Source: an uncultured Eubacteriales bacterium (GTDB lineage Bacteria; Bacillota; Clostridia; Lachnospirales; Bianqueaceae). Taken from it: a stretch of 33,492 nt of DNA. This document shows, in pieces, positions 1 to 8,046 of this stretch. The stretch is from NCBI GenBank assembly GCA_902783575.1, contig CACZRP010000001.1, positions 1 to 33,492 of the forward strand. Direction: 5' to 3'. Position numbers and translations under genes: made by a program. Numbering within the stretch: the stretch's first letter is position 1; every line of letters starts with the position of its first letter. The notes under the pieces were generated by a model. It searched no databases, was not told the origin of the DNA, and saw nothing but the letters and a program-made list of their open reading frames with translations.

Positions 1-55
1 CATAACCGCCGGGACCGGCGCCGATGACAATCAGATCAAAATTCTTTACATCCAT
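1..55 (-). CDS. lpd: dihydrolipoamide dehydrogenase (GCS L protein), N-terminal fragment
   Basis: Only the first 18 codons lie in the window; the gene continues past the left edge. The visible peptide begins MDVKNFDLIVIGAGPGGY. This is the first beta strand and glycine-rich GxGxxG turn of an FAD-binding Rossmann fold, as at the start of dihydrolipoamide dehydrogenases. The start ATG lies one base after the lplA stop codon, so the gene is the next member of the glycine cleavage operon. In that setting the L protein, which reoxidises the dihydrolipoyl arm of GcvH with NAD, is the expected product. Other flavin disulfide reductases such as thioredoxin reductase share this motif, so the identification rests mainly on context. 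Confidence 0.75.
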   Translation of the reverse strand, partial: MDVKNFDLIVIGAGPGGY

Positions 56-56
56 T

Positions 57-1067
57 TTACATTGATTCCTCGATTAGCTGAGTGATATCTGAAACAATCT
101 CCCTGTCCTCCACGGAAAAATCCGTTCCTAACAGGGAAAAAGCAATGCTTTCCGGTTCAAATTTCAGATCCTGCAGGGCTTCCTCCATCCTCCGGGGCCA
201 TTGGGTCCCCAGGGAATCGGTATAGATCCGGACCTTCCCGATCTTTCCCTGATGAATCTTCAGATGGATCTGGACGCTGCCCCAGGAAAACCGTTTTCCG
301 AATTCATAGTCATAGGAGGCTTTTTCACCATAGACCCAGGCCGGGTAGGCGTATTTCGCCTCCAGGGCCAGGGCTTCCTGTTCAATCCTCTCTCCGGCCG
401 GGCCCTCCGACAAAAGACAAAAGTCTGCCTCGGGAAAAGCGTCCCGGAAAACCTCCTTCAGGCGGCATCTGAGGCCTGCGGGCGTAAGTTCCGGCTCAAG
501 GTCCGCCAGTCCCATGACTCTGGAACGGACGGAGGATACACCCTTCGCCTGAAGCTTTTCCCGATCCACGTTCAGATACCGGCCGATGCGGTCCGGATCC
601 ACCCTGACCAGCAGGGTGCCGTGCTGGTAGCAGGCATCCTTCGTCAGGTAATAGGCGTTGCCGGAAAACTTCCGGCCCTCCGCTTCGATATCGTTGCGGC
701 CGGTGGCGGCCGCGTCAATGCCGAAGCCCCGGATGGCTTTCACGATGAGTCCTGTCTGAAGAGGGACATCAAAGTCCTCTCTCATGGCAAGAAAGGTATA
801 GTTGAGATTGCCCAAATCATGAAAAACCGCGCCTCCGCCGGAAAGGCGGCGGGCTAAATGCCCGCCTTCCTTTTCCAGCAGACTGACACGGCATTCACGG
901 TAGCAGTTCTGGTTTTTTCCGATGACAACCGTATCCCTGTTCTGCCAGAGATAAAGGATCATCTGATCCTGACGGAGGGTTCTGAGAAGAACCTCCTCCC
1001 TCGCCAGATTCCGGTAAGGATTCAGGCTGTCTTCGGGACTGTCGTACACTAATATTTCTTTAATCAT
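57..1067 (-). CDS. lplA: lipoate-protein ligase A
   Basis: A 336-residue protein, close to the 338 residues of E. coli LplA, that activates lipoate with ATP and attaches it to a lysine of acceptor proteins. Visible family motifs are RRLSGGGAVFHD (about residues 73-84), the lipoate/AMP-binding segment, and GRKFSGNAYY, whose K133 sits at the position of the E. coli catalytic lysine. The C-terminal third (about 245-336) matches the small accessory domain of full-length ligases, so the enzyme should both activate and transfer. Its start overlaps the gcvPB stop as ATGA, and the lpd start follows its stop by one base. The likely main substrate is therefore GcvH, encoded three genes upstream. Scavenging of external lipoate is inferred because no lipA or lipB is visible here. 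Confidence 0.93.
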   Translation of the reverse strand: MIKEILVYDSPEDSLNPYRNLAREEVLLRTLRQDQMILYLWQNRDTVVIGKNQNCYRECRVSLLEKEGGHLARRLSGGGAVFHDLGNLNYTFLAMREDFDVPLQTGLIVKAIRGFGIDAAATGRNDIEAEGRKFSGNAYYLTKDACYQHGTLLVRVDPDRIGRYLNVDREKLQAKGVSSVRSRVMGLADLEPELTPAGLRCRLKEVFRDAFPEADFCLLSEGPAGERIEQEALALEAKYAYPAWVYGEKASYDYEFGKRFSWGSVQIHLKIHQGKIGKVRIYTDSLGTQWPRRMEEALQDLKFEPESIAFSLLGTDFSVEDREIVSDITQLIEESM

Positions 1068-2503
1068 GCATCCATTCCGTAGGTGAGTCTGGGCTTTCTG
1101 GCTGCCTGGACTTCGTCGGGACGGGAAATGGCCGCCTTCAGCGGCGCCTGATGCAGGGCTTCCGGATTCTCATGGGCCTTCTGATAGATTTCTCTCAGAG
1201 CCTGGATGGCTTCGTCCATGGTCTCCTTGGTCTCGGTTTCCGTGGGCTCGATCATCAGGGCCTCATGCACAATCAGCGGGAAGTACATTGTGGGCGGATG
1301 AATTCCGTAGTCCAGCAGTGCCTTGGCAGCATCCAGGGCGGATACGCCGGTCTCCTTGTGGAGTTCGTCCAGAGAGATAACAAATTCGTGCATACAGGTG
1401 ACGGGATAGGCCGCAGGGAAGATGTCCTCCAGCTGCTTTCTCATGTAGTTGGCATTGAGCACCGCGTTGCGGGAGGCCTCCAGCACGCCTTCCCGGCCCA
1501 GCATGGTGACGTAGGTCAGCGCTTTGACCACCACCAGGAAGTTTCCGATGAAGGAACGCATGCTTCCCATGGACTTCTCCGGAGCCTGAAGATGAAGCTT
1601 GCCATCCTCTCCCCGGACAGGTCTGACGCCCGGAAGGAAGCAGCCCAGCTCTTTTCTGACGCCTACGGGGCCGCTGCCGGGACCGCCGCCGCCATGGGGC
1701 GTGGCAAAGGTCTTGTGCAGATTGATATGCATCACATCGAAGCCCATATCACCGGGACGGGCAATACCCATGATGGCGTTCAGGTTCGCGCCGTCATAGT
1801 AGCAGAGGCCGCCGGCCTCGTGGATGATCCGGGTGATTTCTTCGATGTTCTTGTCAAAAATACCGACGGTGTTGGGGTTGGTCAGCATCAGTCCGGCGGT
1901 ATCAGGACCCACCGCGGCGCGCAACGCATCAAGGTCGACGCATCCGTCGGGAGCGGAGGGAATATTGACTACTTCGTAGCCGCACATAGCCGCGCTGGCA
2001 GGGTTGGTGCCGTGGGCAGAGTCGGGAACGATGATCTTGGTTCTGGCGTTATCGCGGCGATCCCTGTGATAGGACTTGATCACCAGCAGGCCGGTGAATT
2101 CGCCATGGGCGCCGGCGGCGGGCTGGAAGGTGAACTGGTCCAGACCGGTGATGGCGGACAGCTTTTTCTCCATCAGCTCCAGCACTTCCAGGGCGCCCTG
2201 AGTGCTCTCCTCATCCTGCAGAGGATGGATCCGGGTAAATCCGGGCAGCGCTGCCATCTCTTCGTCGATGGCGGGATTGTATTTCATGGTGCAGGAGCCC
2301 AGCGGATAGAAGCCGTTATTCACACCGTGAGCCCGTCTTTCCAGGGCTGAGTAATGACGGCTGATTTCCGTCTCGGAAACCTGGGGAAGATCGGCCGCTT
2401 CCTTGCGGAGGAACTGCTCTTCGGGAAGAGAAACGGGAACATCGCAGGTACCCAGGATGCTGAGCTTTCTGCCTTCGCTGCCTTTTTCAAAAATCAGCTT
2501 CAT
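1064..2503 (-). CDS. gcvPB: glycine dehydrogenase (decarboxylating) subunit 2, P-protein beta
   Basis: The C-terminal half of the split PLP-dependent P protein, 479 residues. With GcvPA it decarboxylates glycine and passes the aminomethyl group to lipoyl-GcvH. The PLP-binding lysine is K264 in HINLHKTF, followed by the glycine-rich TPHGGGGPG segment typical of the family. GFYPLGSCTMKYNP near residues 64-77 is also diagnostic. I place the start at 2503 because AAAGGAGG lies just upstream and the protein then begins MKLIFEKG as in homologues; an in-frame upstream ATG at 2587 would add 28 atypical residues. The start overlaps the gcvPA stop as ATGA, which fits equal production of the two subunits. 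Confidence 0.95.
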   Translation of the reverse strand: MKLIFEKGSEGRKLSILGTCDVPVSLPEEQFLRKEAADLPQVSETEISRHYSALERRAHGVNNGFYPLGSCTMKYNPAIDEEMAALPGFTRIHPLQDEESTQGALEVLELMEKKLSAITGLDQFTFQPAAGAHGEFTGLLVIKSYHRDRRDNARTKIIVPDSAHGTNPASAAMCGYEVVNIPSAPDGCVDLDALRAAVGPDTAGLMLTNPNTVGIFDKNIEEITRIIHEAGGLCYYDGANLNAIMGIARPGDMGFDVMHINLHKTFATPHGGGGPGSGPVGVRKELGCFLPGVRPVRGEDGKLHLQAPEKSMGSMRSFIGNFLVVVKALTYVTMLGREGVLEASRNAVLNANYMRKQLEDIFPAAYPVTCMHEFVISLDELHKETGVSALDAAKALLDYGIHPPTMYFPLIVHEALMIEPTETETKETMDEAIQALREIYQKAHENPEALHQAPLKAAISRPDEVQAARKPRLTYGMDA

Positions 2504-3828
2504 GCCTTCTCTCCTCCTTTCTGCAGTTCTTTGGCCAGACAGATGACCTCGTCCATCTGATCCTTGGTATTCTTTTCGGTGGCGCACCAGAGGATATGGG
2601 TCTCATCCAGGAGAAGACCTCCCAGGATGCCTGCCTCTTCCAGCTTTTTCAGAAGCTGGGCGCTGTTTTCGCTGACAGTGACAAATTCATGGAAGAAGGG
2701 GCCGTCATAAGCCTTTTTCAGGCCGGCCGCCTCCAGTCCCTGCTGCAGGTAATGAGCCTTGCTATAGCACTGGGTGGCAGCTTCCTTCAGTCCGTCGGGG
2801 CCCATGGCCGCCAGATAGACGGCAGCCGTCAGGGCGCAGAGGGCTTCGTTGGAGCAGATATTGCTGGAAGCGCGTTCCCTCTTGATATGCTGTTCTCTGG
2901 CCTGCAGAGTCAGTACATAGGCTCTTCTGCCTTCGGTATCCACCGTCTCACCCACAATACGGCCGGGAAGCTTTCTCATCAGCGCCTTGGTGGAAGCCAT
3001 ATAGCCGAGGTACGGTCCGCCGAAGCCCAGAGGCATACCCAGAGGCTGTCCCTCACCTACAGCCAGATCCGCGCCGCACTCGGCGGGAGTTTTCAGAACA
3101 CCCAGAGAAATGGGGTTGCAGTTCATGATGAATTTCGCCTTGACGCCGTGGGCAATCTCGCCGATTTCATCCGCGTTCTCCAGAAGGCCGTAATAGTTCG
3201 GCTGCTGGATAATCACGCAGGCGGTCTCATCTCCCACCATGGCCTTCAGAGCTTCCAGATCGGTCTTTCCGTCCTTGACGGGGATTTCCTGCAGATCGGT
3301 ATCTCTGCCGAAGGCATAGGTTTTCACAACCTTTCTTACTTCAGGAGCCACGGATGCGGAAATCAGCACCCGGGTTTTCTTGCGCTCCACGCACAGCTCC
3401 GCCGCCTCCGCGGTAGCGGTGGCTCCGTCATAGACGGAAGCGTTGGAGACATCCATGCCCGTCAGGGCGCAGATCATGGTCTGATATTCGAAAATGGACT
3501 GCAGCACGCCCTGGCTGATCTCAGCCTGATAGGGAGTGTAGGCGGTCAGGAAGGTTTCCTTGGTGGTCACACGCTTGACAATGGCAGGAATATAGTGATC
3601 ATAGGCTCCGGCGCCGCGGAAGATGGCGCGGTAAACCTTGTTTTTCTCCGCGATCCGGCTGATGGTCTCCTCGGTCTCCAGCTCTGATTTTCCCTCCTCC
3701 AGAGGAAGGGGGCTTTTCAGGTAGACAGACTCGGGAATCACGCTGAACAGATCGTCGAAGTCACGATAACCGGCGGCATGAAGAAGCTCCTGCTGCTCCT
3801 TCGGCGTACCGGGTACAAAAGTTCCCAT
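2500..3828 (-). CDS. gcvPA: glycine dehydrogenase (decarboxylating) subunit 1, P-protein alpha
   Basis: The N-terminal half of the split P protein, 442 residues, the usual size for GcvPA in Bacillus and Clostridia. It pairs with GcvPB to form the glycine decarboxylase. Recognisable segments include the AYTPYQAEISQG stretch near residue 95 and the NASVYDGATATAEA segment near 128, both conserved in the family, and a long aminotransferase-fold core. The subunit lacks the PLP lysine, which is in GcvPB, as expected. The start at 3828 has GGAGG ten bases upstream. It follows gcvH after 30 bases and overlaps gcvPB by 4, so it belongs to the riboswitch-controlled operon. Confidence 0.95.
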   Translation of the reverse strand: MGTFVPGTPKEQQELLHAAGYRDFDDLFSVIPESVYLKSPLPLEEGKSELETEETISRIAEKNKVYRAIFRGAGAYDHYIPAIVKRVTTKETFLTAYTPYQAEISQGVLQSIFEYQTMICALTGMDVSNASVYDGATATAEAAELCVERKKTRVLISASVAPEVRKVVKTYAFGRDTDLQEIPVKDGKTDLEALKAMVGDETACVIIQQPNYYGLLENADEIGEIAHGVKAKFIMNCNPISLGVLKTPAECGADLAVGEGQPLGMPLGFGGPYLGYMASTKALMRKLPGRIVGETVDTEGRRAYVLTLQAREQHIKRERASSNICSNEALCALTAAVYLAAMGPDGLKEAATQCYSKAHYLQQGLEAAGLKKAYDGPFFHEFVTVSENSAQLLKKLEEAGILGGLLLDETHILWCATEKNTKDQMDEVICLAKELQKGGEKA

Positions 3829-3858
3829 AATGGCAAAACCTCCGTTACGGTAATGAAA

Positions 3859-4239
3859 TTATGCTTCTTCTTCCAGCAGCTGCTCGTAGGCGGCGCAGTC
3901 CAGCAGATCTACGGTATCGGTGATGTTCTCAACCTTCACCAGCCAGGCTCCGTAGGGATCCTCATTGATTTTCTCGGGAGCGTCCAGCAGTTCCTCATTG
4001 ATCTCGGCTACGGTGCCGGTGACCGGAGAGTATACGTCAGAGGCAGCCTTAACGGACTCAACGTCAGCAAAGGTCTCTCCTGCTTCCACATCGTCGCCGA
4101 CTTCGGGAAGATTGACGAAAACCAGGTCGGAAAGCTCGCTCTGGGCGAAATCGGTCAGACCGACATAAGCGGTGCCGTCTTCACATTCTTTGACCCACTC
4201 GTGGGACTTGGTGTACTTTAATTCCTCAGGAATATTCAT
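3859..4239 (-). CDS. gcvH: glycine cleavage system H protein (lipoyl carrier)
   Basis: A 126-residue lipoyl-domain protein that shuttles the aminomethyl group and reducing equivalents between the P, T and L proteins. The lipoylation site is K64 in the [18 protein letters not shown] segment, and the N-terminal YTKSHEWV motif is characteristic. I choose the start at 4239 because AAAGGAA precedes it and it gives the normal length; an in-frame ATG at 4314 would add 25 unlikely residues. The 102-base spacer to gcvT is the largest gap inside the operon. It contains a small inverted repeat just after the gcvT stop (4315-4319 with 4330-4334), which could be a processing or attenuation site, but this is weak. 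Confidence 0.96.
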   Translation of the reverse strand: MNIPEELKYTKSHEWVKECEDGTAYVGLTDFAQSELSDLVFVNLPEVGDDVEAGETFADVESVKAASDVYSPVTGTVAEINEELLDAPEKINEDPYGAWLVKVENITDTVDLLDCAAYEQLLEEEA

Positions 4240-4341
4240 GATGGTTCCTTTCCGCGGATGCTCCGCTGTAAAAAATGATTTGGGGTTATTAGGTGTTGTT
4301 TGATTGCTTAACAAATCCGGTCAGAGGGTCGGATCAGCCGG

Positions 4342-5427
4342 TCAGCTCTGGCGTTTGTAGAAAGGCAGCGGAATGACTTCCACGGGCACCTTGCGTCCGC
4401 GGACATCCACTTCCAGGGCGGTGCCCACTTCGCTGTATTCTTTGGGAATCAGAGCCATGGCCACAGGCTGGGAAAGATAGGGGCAGAAGGTACCAGAAGT
4501 GGTATGACCAATCTCCTGTCCGTTCAGCAGCACGGGCTGATGCTCTCTTAAGATGCCGCGGCCGGTGACCTTCAGGCCAACCCGCTTGATGGTGGGCTTG
4601 CCTCTTTCCACCAGGGCCGCTTTACCGATAAAGTCCTCTTTCTTCATCTTGACGAAAATGCCGAGGCCCGCTTCTCTGGGAGAGATTTCATCGTTCATCT
4701 CGTGTCCGTAGAGAGGCATAGCCGCTTCCAAACGCAGGGTATCCCTGGCGCCAAGGCCGCAGGGAATCAGACCCTCCTCTTTGCCCGCTTCCAGCAGCAG
4801 GTTCCAGAGTCTGGGCGCATCCGCGGGAGAAAGATATATTTCAAATCCGTCTTCTCCGGTGTAGCCGGTACGGGAAATGATGACATCCATTCCCTGGATT
4901 TTGCGGTCAAAGTTCGCGGTATAGTATCCCTGGGGAATGTCAGCGGCATCGGCGACCTTCTTCAGAATTTCTTCCGCCTTCGGTCCCTGCAGGGCCAGCT
5001 GGGCATAGTCATCGGACGCATCACTAAGCTCGGCACCCTCCAGCAGGTGCTCCTTCATCCAGGCATAATCCTTGTCCTTGTTGGCGGCATTGACAACGAT
5101 GAAATAATCATCCTCAGCTTTTTTGTACACGATCAGATCATCCACGCAGCCGCCGTTTTCGTTGCACATGGGGCTGTATCTGGCCTGACCGATTTCCATG
5201 CTGGTGTAATCATTGGTCAGCAGGTGATTCAGATTGGCGATGGATCCCGGACCCTTCAGCAGAAGCTCTCCCATGTGGGAAACATCGAAGAGACCGCATT
5301 TTTCACGCACGGCCATATGTTCGGCGATGACGCCCGAATACTGGACCGGGAGCAGCCAGCCGGCAAATGGAACAATCTTGCCGCCCAGCGCTACATGTTC
5401 TTCATAGAGCGGAGTTTTTCTTTCCAT
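4342..5427 (-). CDS. gcvT: glycine cleavage system aminomethyltransferase (T protein)
   Basis: A 361-residue tetrahydrofolate-dependent aminomethyltransferase that releases ammonia from aminomethyl-GcvH and forms 5,10-methylene-THF. Family motifs are visible: FAGWLLPVQY near residue 20, CGLFDVSHMGE near 45, SRTGYTGEDGFEIY near 185 and LGARDTLRLEAAMPLYGHE near 225. Length and motif order match known GcvT proteins. The start at 5427 follows TGGAGG with normal spacing; an in-frame upstream ATG at 5487 would fall inside the 3' arm of the expression-platform hairpin and is rejected. It is the first gene of the gcv operon, directly downstream of the tandem glycine riboswitch. Confidence 0.96.
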   Translation of the reverse strand: MERKTPLYEEHVALGGKIVPFAGWLLPVQYSGVIAEHMAVREKCGLFDVSHMGELLLKGPGSIANLNHLLTNDYTSMEIGQARYSPMCNENGGCVDDLIVYKKAEDDYFIVVNAANKDKDYAWMKEHLLEGAELSDASDDYAQLALQGPKAEEILKKVADAADIPQGYYTANFDRKIQGMDVIISRTGYTGEDGFEIYLSPADAPRLWNLLLEAGKEEGLIPCGLGARDTLRLEAAMPLYGHEMNDEISPREAGLGIFVKMKKEDFIGKAALVERGKPTIKRVGLKVTGRGILREHQPVLLNGQEIGHTTSGTFCPYLSQPVAMALIPKEYSEVGTALEVDVRGRKVPVEVIPLPFYKRQS

Positions 5428-5470
5428 AGCATTTCCTCCAAAAGTTTTGATATGCCTTTTCTTCCGATAA

Positions 5471-5520
5471 CAGAAAACGGAGTGCACTAAACAAGCATTA
5501 TGCTTGGCTGTGCACTCCGT
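5471..5520 (-). terminator. expression-platform terminator hairpin of the glycine riboswitch
   Basis: On the minus strand an 11-base arm ACGGAGTGCAC (5520-5510) pairs perfectly with GTGCACTCCGT (5487-5477). A smaller 5-bp hairpin (5493-5497 with 5501-5505) lies in the loop, and the stem is followed by a short T stretch. The first bases of the 5' arm can instead pair with the 5' side of P1 of the second aptamer (GCTCCG at 5575-5570). The structure is thus positioned to terminate transcription when glycine is absent and to be disrupted when glycine is bound. The T stretch is short, so termination efficiency is uncertain. Confidence 0.75.
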
Positions 5521-5660
5521 ATGTTTACCTGAGAGAATTACCCCATGGGTACCGTCTGATACGGTTCTCCGGAGCCTCGTCCAGACCTGGTCCTTTTACC
5601 TGAGAGTTTCACCCCTTCGGTGCCGCCGCAAGGTTCCGGCGGTCTCTCCCCGATCCTTCA
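5510..5660 (-). promoter_or_regulatory. tandem glycine riboswitch (two aptamers)
   Basis: The leader of gcvT carries two consecutive glycine aptamers read on the minus strand. The first contains GGGGAGAGACC, a GC-rich hairpin, then ACCGAAGGGGTGAAACTC and CTCAGGTAAAAGGAC (about 5655-5588). The second repeats the plan in diverged form, with CCGGAGAACC, ACCCATGGGGTAATTCTC and CTCAGGTAAAC (about 5576-5522). The doubled CTCTCAGGTAAA core with its GGGGT partner is the hallmark of this class. The position immediately before a glycine cleavage operon is the best-known context for it, where glycine normally switches expression on. Confidence 0.93.
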
Positions 5661-5682
5661 TTCGAATGACATAACTATACAT

Positions 5683-5711
5683 AATTTACCATGAACCTCA
5701 GAGGGTGTCAA
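5683..5711 (-). promoter_or_regulatory. sigma-A-like promoter of the gcv operon
   Basis: On the minus strand a perfect -35 box TTGACA (5711-5706) is followed after 17 bases by TAAATT (5688-5683, 4 of 6 matches to TATAAT). Transcription would begin near 5676, just upstream of the first riboswitch aptamer, which is the correct geometry. A possible alternative -10, TATAGT, lies slightly downstream but with non-optimal spacing. Confidence 0.65.
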
Positions 5712-5729
5712 GGACCAAAAGGCTCAGAC

Positions 5730-6809
5730 TTACTGGGGCTGGGTCTTGGATTTTAGGTAATTCTGATACTCTTCTTTCGTCATGTGCTCCGTCAGAACGC
5801 CCGTGGCCTCGGCGGGGTTAATACTGAGGTCATCAGGTACGGGAACGGGGATGTTTTCGAGCAGCTCTTTAGGCGGCTGGAAATCCATCACCGTCACCTT
5901 GATGGTATTATCCATAAACTCAAACTTCAGCCACGCGCCCAGAAAACGCTCCTGTCCCAGAACGGAATATCCCGCGAAGAGATAGCCCGTATGATCAGGG
6001 AAAAGCACTGCTCCATCCAGACTGACGCTGAAAAGCTGGCCGATGGAAGCGGAACCCTTGACGGTGCCTTCGGCGATGCTGTCAATGGTCAGGGCAAAAT
6101 CCATACCGTCCTCTCCCCGGATCAGCCAGACGCCTTCATATTCCTTGTCGTAGCCGGGAGTGTAAGTGGTGGCTCCCACCTGAACCTTGGCGGAACCCTT
6201 GGGCGATGTCATGCTTTCATGCCAGTTCAGGGTGCCGCGGTCTTTGCCGAGATAAATCCAGTGGTCCTTTTTATCTTCATAAAGATAGAAGGTCCGGTCA
6301 AATTCGGAGAGGCCCACGGCTCCATCGGCAGTGATATAGCAGGAAATGGTCCGCTTGCCTCCTTCCGTCTGGTAAACCCTGAAGGTTCCGGAATACCGTT
6401 CCTTCTGTCCGGAGGCAGTCAGATTATCGAAGACGAAGGTCCCGTCTGAGGAGAAGCTCAGGGTGTTTTCTGTCTTCGCCATGATGAGCTGTCCATCGGT
6501 GTCTGCCAGGGCGGAAGGCAGGCTGACCAGCGTGCCGCTGCCGGTGTAAGTGGAAGATCCTCCCGCGGCTGTCTGGCCGGAGCCGCTCTGAGAGCTCTGC
6601 TCCGGACTGGATGCTGCCGGCGCAGCCGGGGTATTCGCTGCCTGGCTCTCCTGAGTGACGGCGGCCGGAGGCGCGGTGACTGCTTTTTTACCGGAGCTGC
6701 CCTCCCGGACAAGAACGATCACCAGTGCGGTGATCACTGCCACAAGCAGGGTCGCCACACTGGTGATAAGTACGATCAAAAAGGTCTGTCTGTCTTTTTT
6801 CGGTTCCAT
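5730..6809 (-). CDS. membrane-anchored protein of unknown function
   Basis: I do not recognise this 359-residue protein. It has a charged N-terminus (MEPKKDRQ), one hydrophobic segment at about residues 10-34, then a low-complexity linker rich in Ala, Pro, Ser, Gln and Gly (about 38-90), and a soluble remainder that should lie outside the cell. The soluble part seems to hold two beta-rich regions, about 91-210 and 215-320. The first has a segment (FSSDGTFVFDNLTASG) like those of small beta-barrel or lipocalin-like secreted proteins. No catalytic motif and no lipobox are visible. It starts 22 bases after the SPFH gene, with GGGAG before its ATG, so the two are probably co-transcribed. A joint role at the membrane is only inferred. 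Confidence 0.8.
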   Translation of the reverse strand: MEPKKDRQTFLIVLITSVATLLVAVITALVIVLVREGSSGKKAVTAPPAAVTQESQAANTPAAPAASSPEQSSQSGSGQTAAGGSSTYTGSGTLVSLPSALADTDGQLIMAKTENTLSFSSDGTFVFDNLTASGQKERYSGTFRVYQTEGGKRTISCYITADGAVGLSEFDRTFYLYEDKKDHWIYLGKDRGTLNWHESMTSPKGSAKVQVGATTYTPGYDKEYEGVWLIRGEDGMDFALTIDSIAEGTVKGSASIGQLFSVSLDGAVLFPDHTGYLFAGYSVLGQERFLGAWLKFEFMDNTIKVTVMDFQPPKELLENIPVPVPDDLSINPAEATGVLTEHMTKEEYQNYLKSKTQPQ

Positions 6810-6831
6810 GGAAATCTCCCGCAGCTAACTA

Positions 6832-7863
6832 TCAGAATCTGTTCTCCAGGTCATTGATAATAGACTGAGTGGTATGAGCCGCAGCTATACCTCCCGCACT
6901 GGTTTCCTCATCGATGCAGGGATCCATTTCAGGCTGGGGCACGGGCTTGGGGCTTTTGTCGATGCTGGTGGCATCGCCGATACCCAGGGCCTCACCGGCT
7001 ACACCCAGGTTTGCTACGATATTGGTGATATCCGAGGGCATGTAGATCTTGGTGGCGCGTCCGTCGGCCACATTCTTCAGGGCCTCGATACCCTTCAGCT
7101 TCAGCACGGATTCATCGATGTTGGCAGCCTTCAGGGCTTTCAGACCGTCGGCCTCTGCCTGATAGACCAGCTCGATGGAACGGGCACGGCCCTGGGCCAG
7201 CGCGATCTGGGCATCTCTCTCGGCTTCGGCGGCAAGGATTTTAGCTCTCTTGTCACCTTCGGCACGGCTGACAACGGCTTCCTGATGGGCCTGGGCTTCC
7301 AGCACGGTCTGACGGCGCTCACGCTCGGCTCTCATCTGCTTGGTCATGACTTCCTCGATTTCCTTGGGCGGCTGAATGTTCTTCAGCTCCACACGGGTGA
7401 CCTTGATGCCCCAGGCATCGGTGGCTTCATCCAGGATGACCTGCAGCGTCTGGTTGATTTTATCACGGGAGGTCAGCAGCTGGTCCAGTTCCATTTCACC
7501 GACGTTGTTACGCAGGGTGGTGGTGGCCAGGTTCTGCAGACCGGCGATGGGGCTTTCTACGCCGTAGGTGTACAGACGGGGATCAAAGACGCGGCAGTAA
7601 ACCACGCTGTCCAGCTGAAGAACAATGTTATCCTTGGTGATAACAGGCTGAGGCGGGAAGTCCAGCACCTGCTCCTTCAGGGAAACCCGGCTGGCTACTC
7701 TTTCAAAGAAAGGTATCTTCAGATGAAGACCGGCGTACCAGACGGTTTTGAATTTACCTAGATTTTCGATGACATAGGCCTGAGCCTGGGGAACTATTCT
7801 TACGTTGGCCAGGATCAGCCATGCGAGCAAAATGATGACGATTCCAATGATGATATAAGGCAT
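6832..7863 (-). CDS. SPFH/band-7 domain membrane protein (stomatin/paraslipin-like)
   Basis: A 343-residue protein with an N-terminal membrane segment (about residues 3-20), then an SPFH/band-7 domain (about 22-190), including the VPQAQAYVIENLGKF start, the DFPPQPVITKDNI segment and ELKNIQPPKEIEEVM. A long charged and alanine-rich coiled coil follows (about 190-250), then a C-terminal oligomerisation region. Such proteins form large membrane-associated rings linked to membrane microdomains or protease control. The start has GGAGGAGG upstream. No NfeD-type partner is adjacent; the next gene is instead a membrane-anchored protein of unknown function. The C-terminal tail (about 290-343) is longer and more acidic/proline-containing than the core and shows no known motif. 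Confidence 0.9.
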   Translation of the reverse strand: MPYIIIGIVIILLAWLILANVRIVPQAQAYVIENLGKFKTVWYAGLHLKIPFFERVASRVSLKEQVLDFPPQPVITKDNIVLQLDSVVYCRVFDPRLYTYGVESPIAGLQNLATTTLRNNVGEMELDQLLTSRDKINQTLQVILDEATDAWGIKVTRVELKNIQPPKEIEEVMTKQMRAERERRQTVLEAQAHQEAVVSRAEGDKRAKILAAEAERDAQIALAQGRARSIELVYQAEADGLKALKAANIDESVLKLKGIEALKNVADGRATKIYMPSDITNIVANLGVAGEALGIGDATSIDKSPKPVPQPEMDPCIDEETSAGGIAAAHTTQSIINDLENRF

Positions 7864-7914
7864 ATTTCCTCCTCCGATTCCACGGTTTTATCGGGAATCA
7901 ATTAATATGCTACC

Positions 7915-7942
7915 ATTATAGCACATTTTAGAGCATTGCCAA
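7915..7942 (-). promoter_or_regulatory. sigma-A-like promoter of the SPFH operon
   Basis: On the minus strand TTGGCA (7942-7937, 5 of 6 matches) is followed by a 16-base spacer and a perfect TATAAT (7920-7915). It lies about 50 bases upstream of the SPFH start codon, with no competing gene between. Confidence 0.7.
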
Positions 7943-7987
7943 CACTTTCGTGCAAATGGAATGATTTTTTGTCTGTTCGGTGAGATC

Positions 7988-8016
7988 TTGACAAAGTTCT
8001 CCATTCTGAGTACCAT
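7988..8016 (+). promoter_or_regulatory. sigma-A-like promoter of the EamA transporter gene
   Basis: A perfect TTGACA (7988-7993) is followed by 17 bases and TACCAT (8011-8016, 4 of 6 matches). The start codon at 8047 lies about 25 bases downstream of the predicted transcription start, with GGAGGAG between them. The divergent promoter of the SPFH operon lies about 45 bases away on the other strand. Confidence 0.6.
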
Positions 8017-8046
8017 GCAAACAGAATGTTCCCGGAGGAGAATAAA

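Noticed and set aside
1151..2350. Long open frame on the strand opposite gcvPB (399 codons)
   Set aside because: It lies antisense to a clearly conserved gene, has no ribosome binding site and no recognisable protein. Similar long antisense frames oppose tldD (11475-12785) and the TIM-barrel/propeller gene (27398-28537); they reflect codon bias.
4315..4345. Direct repeat CCGGTCAG (4317-4324 and 4338-4345) and a small hairpin after gcvT
   Set aside because: Two 8-base copies at an operon junction, one overlapping a stop codon, are within chance expectation for GC-rich DNA; the 5-bp hairpin is too weak to call a terminator.
5428..5487. Longer gcvT start inside the riboswitch terminator region
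   Set aside because: The extra residues are encoded by the expression-platform hairpin and no binding site precedes that ATG, while TGGAGG precedes the one at 5427.
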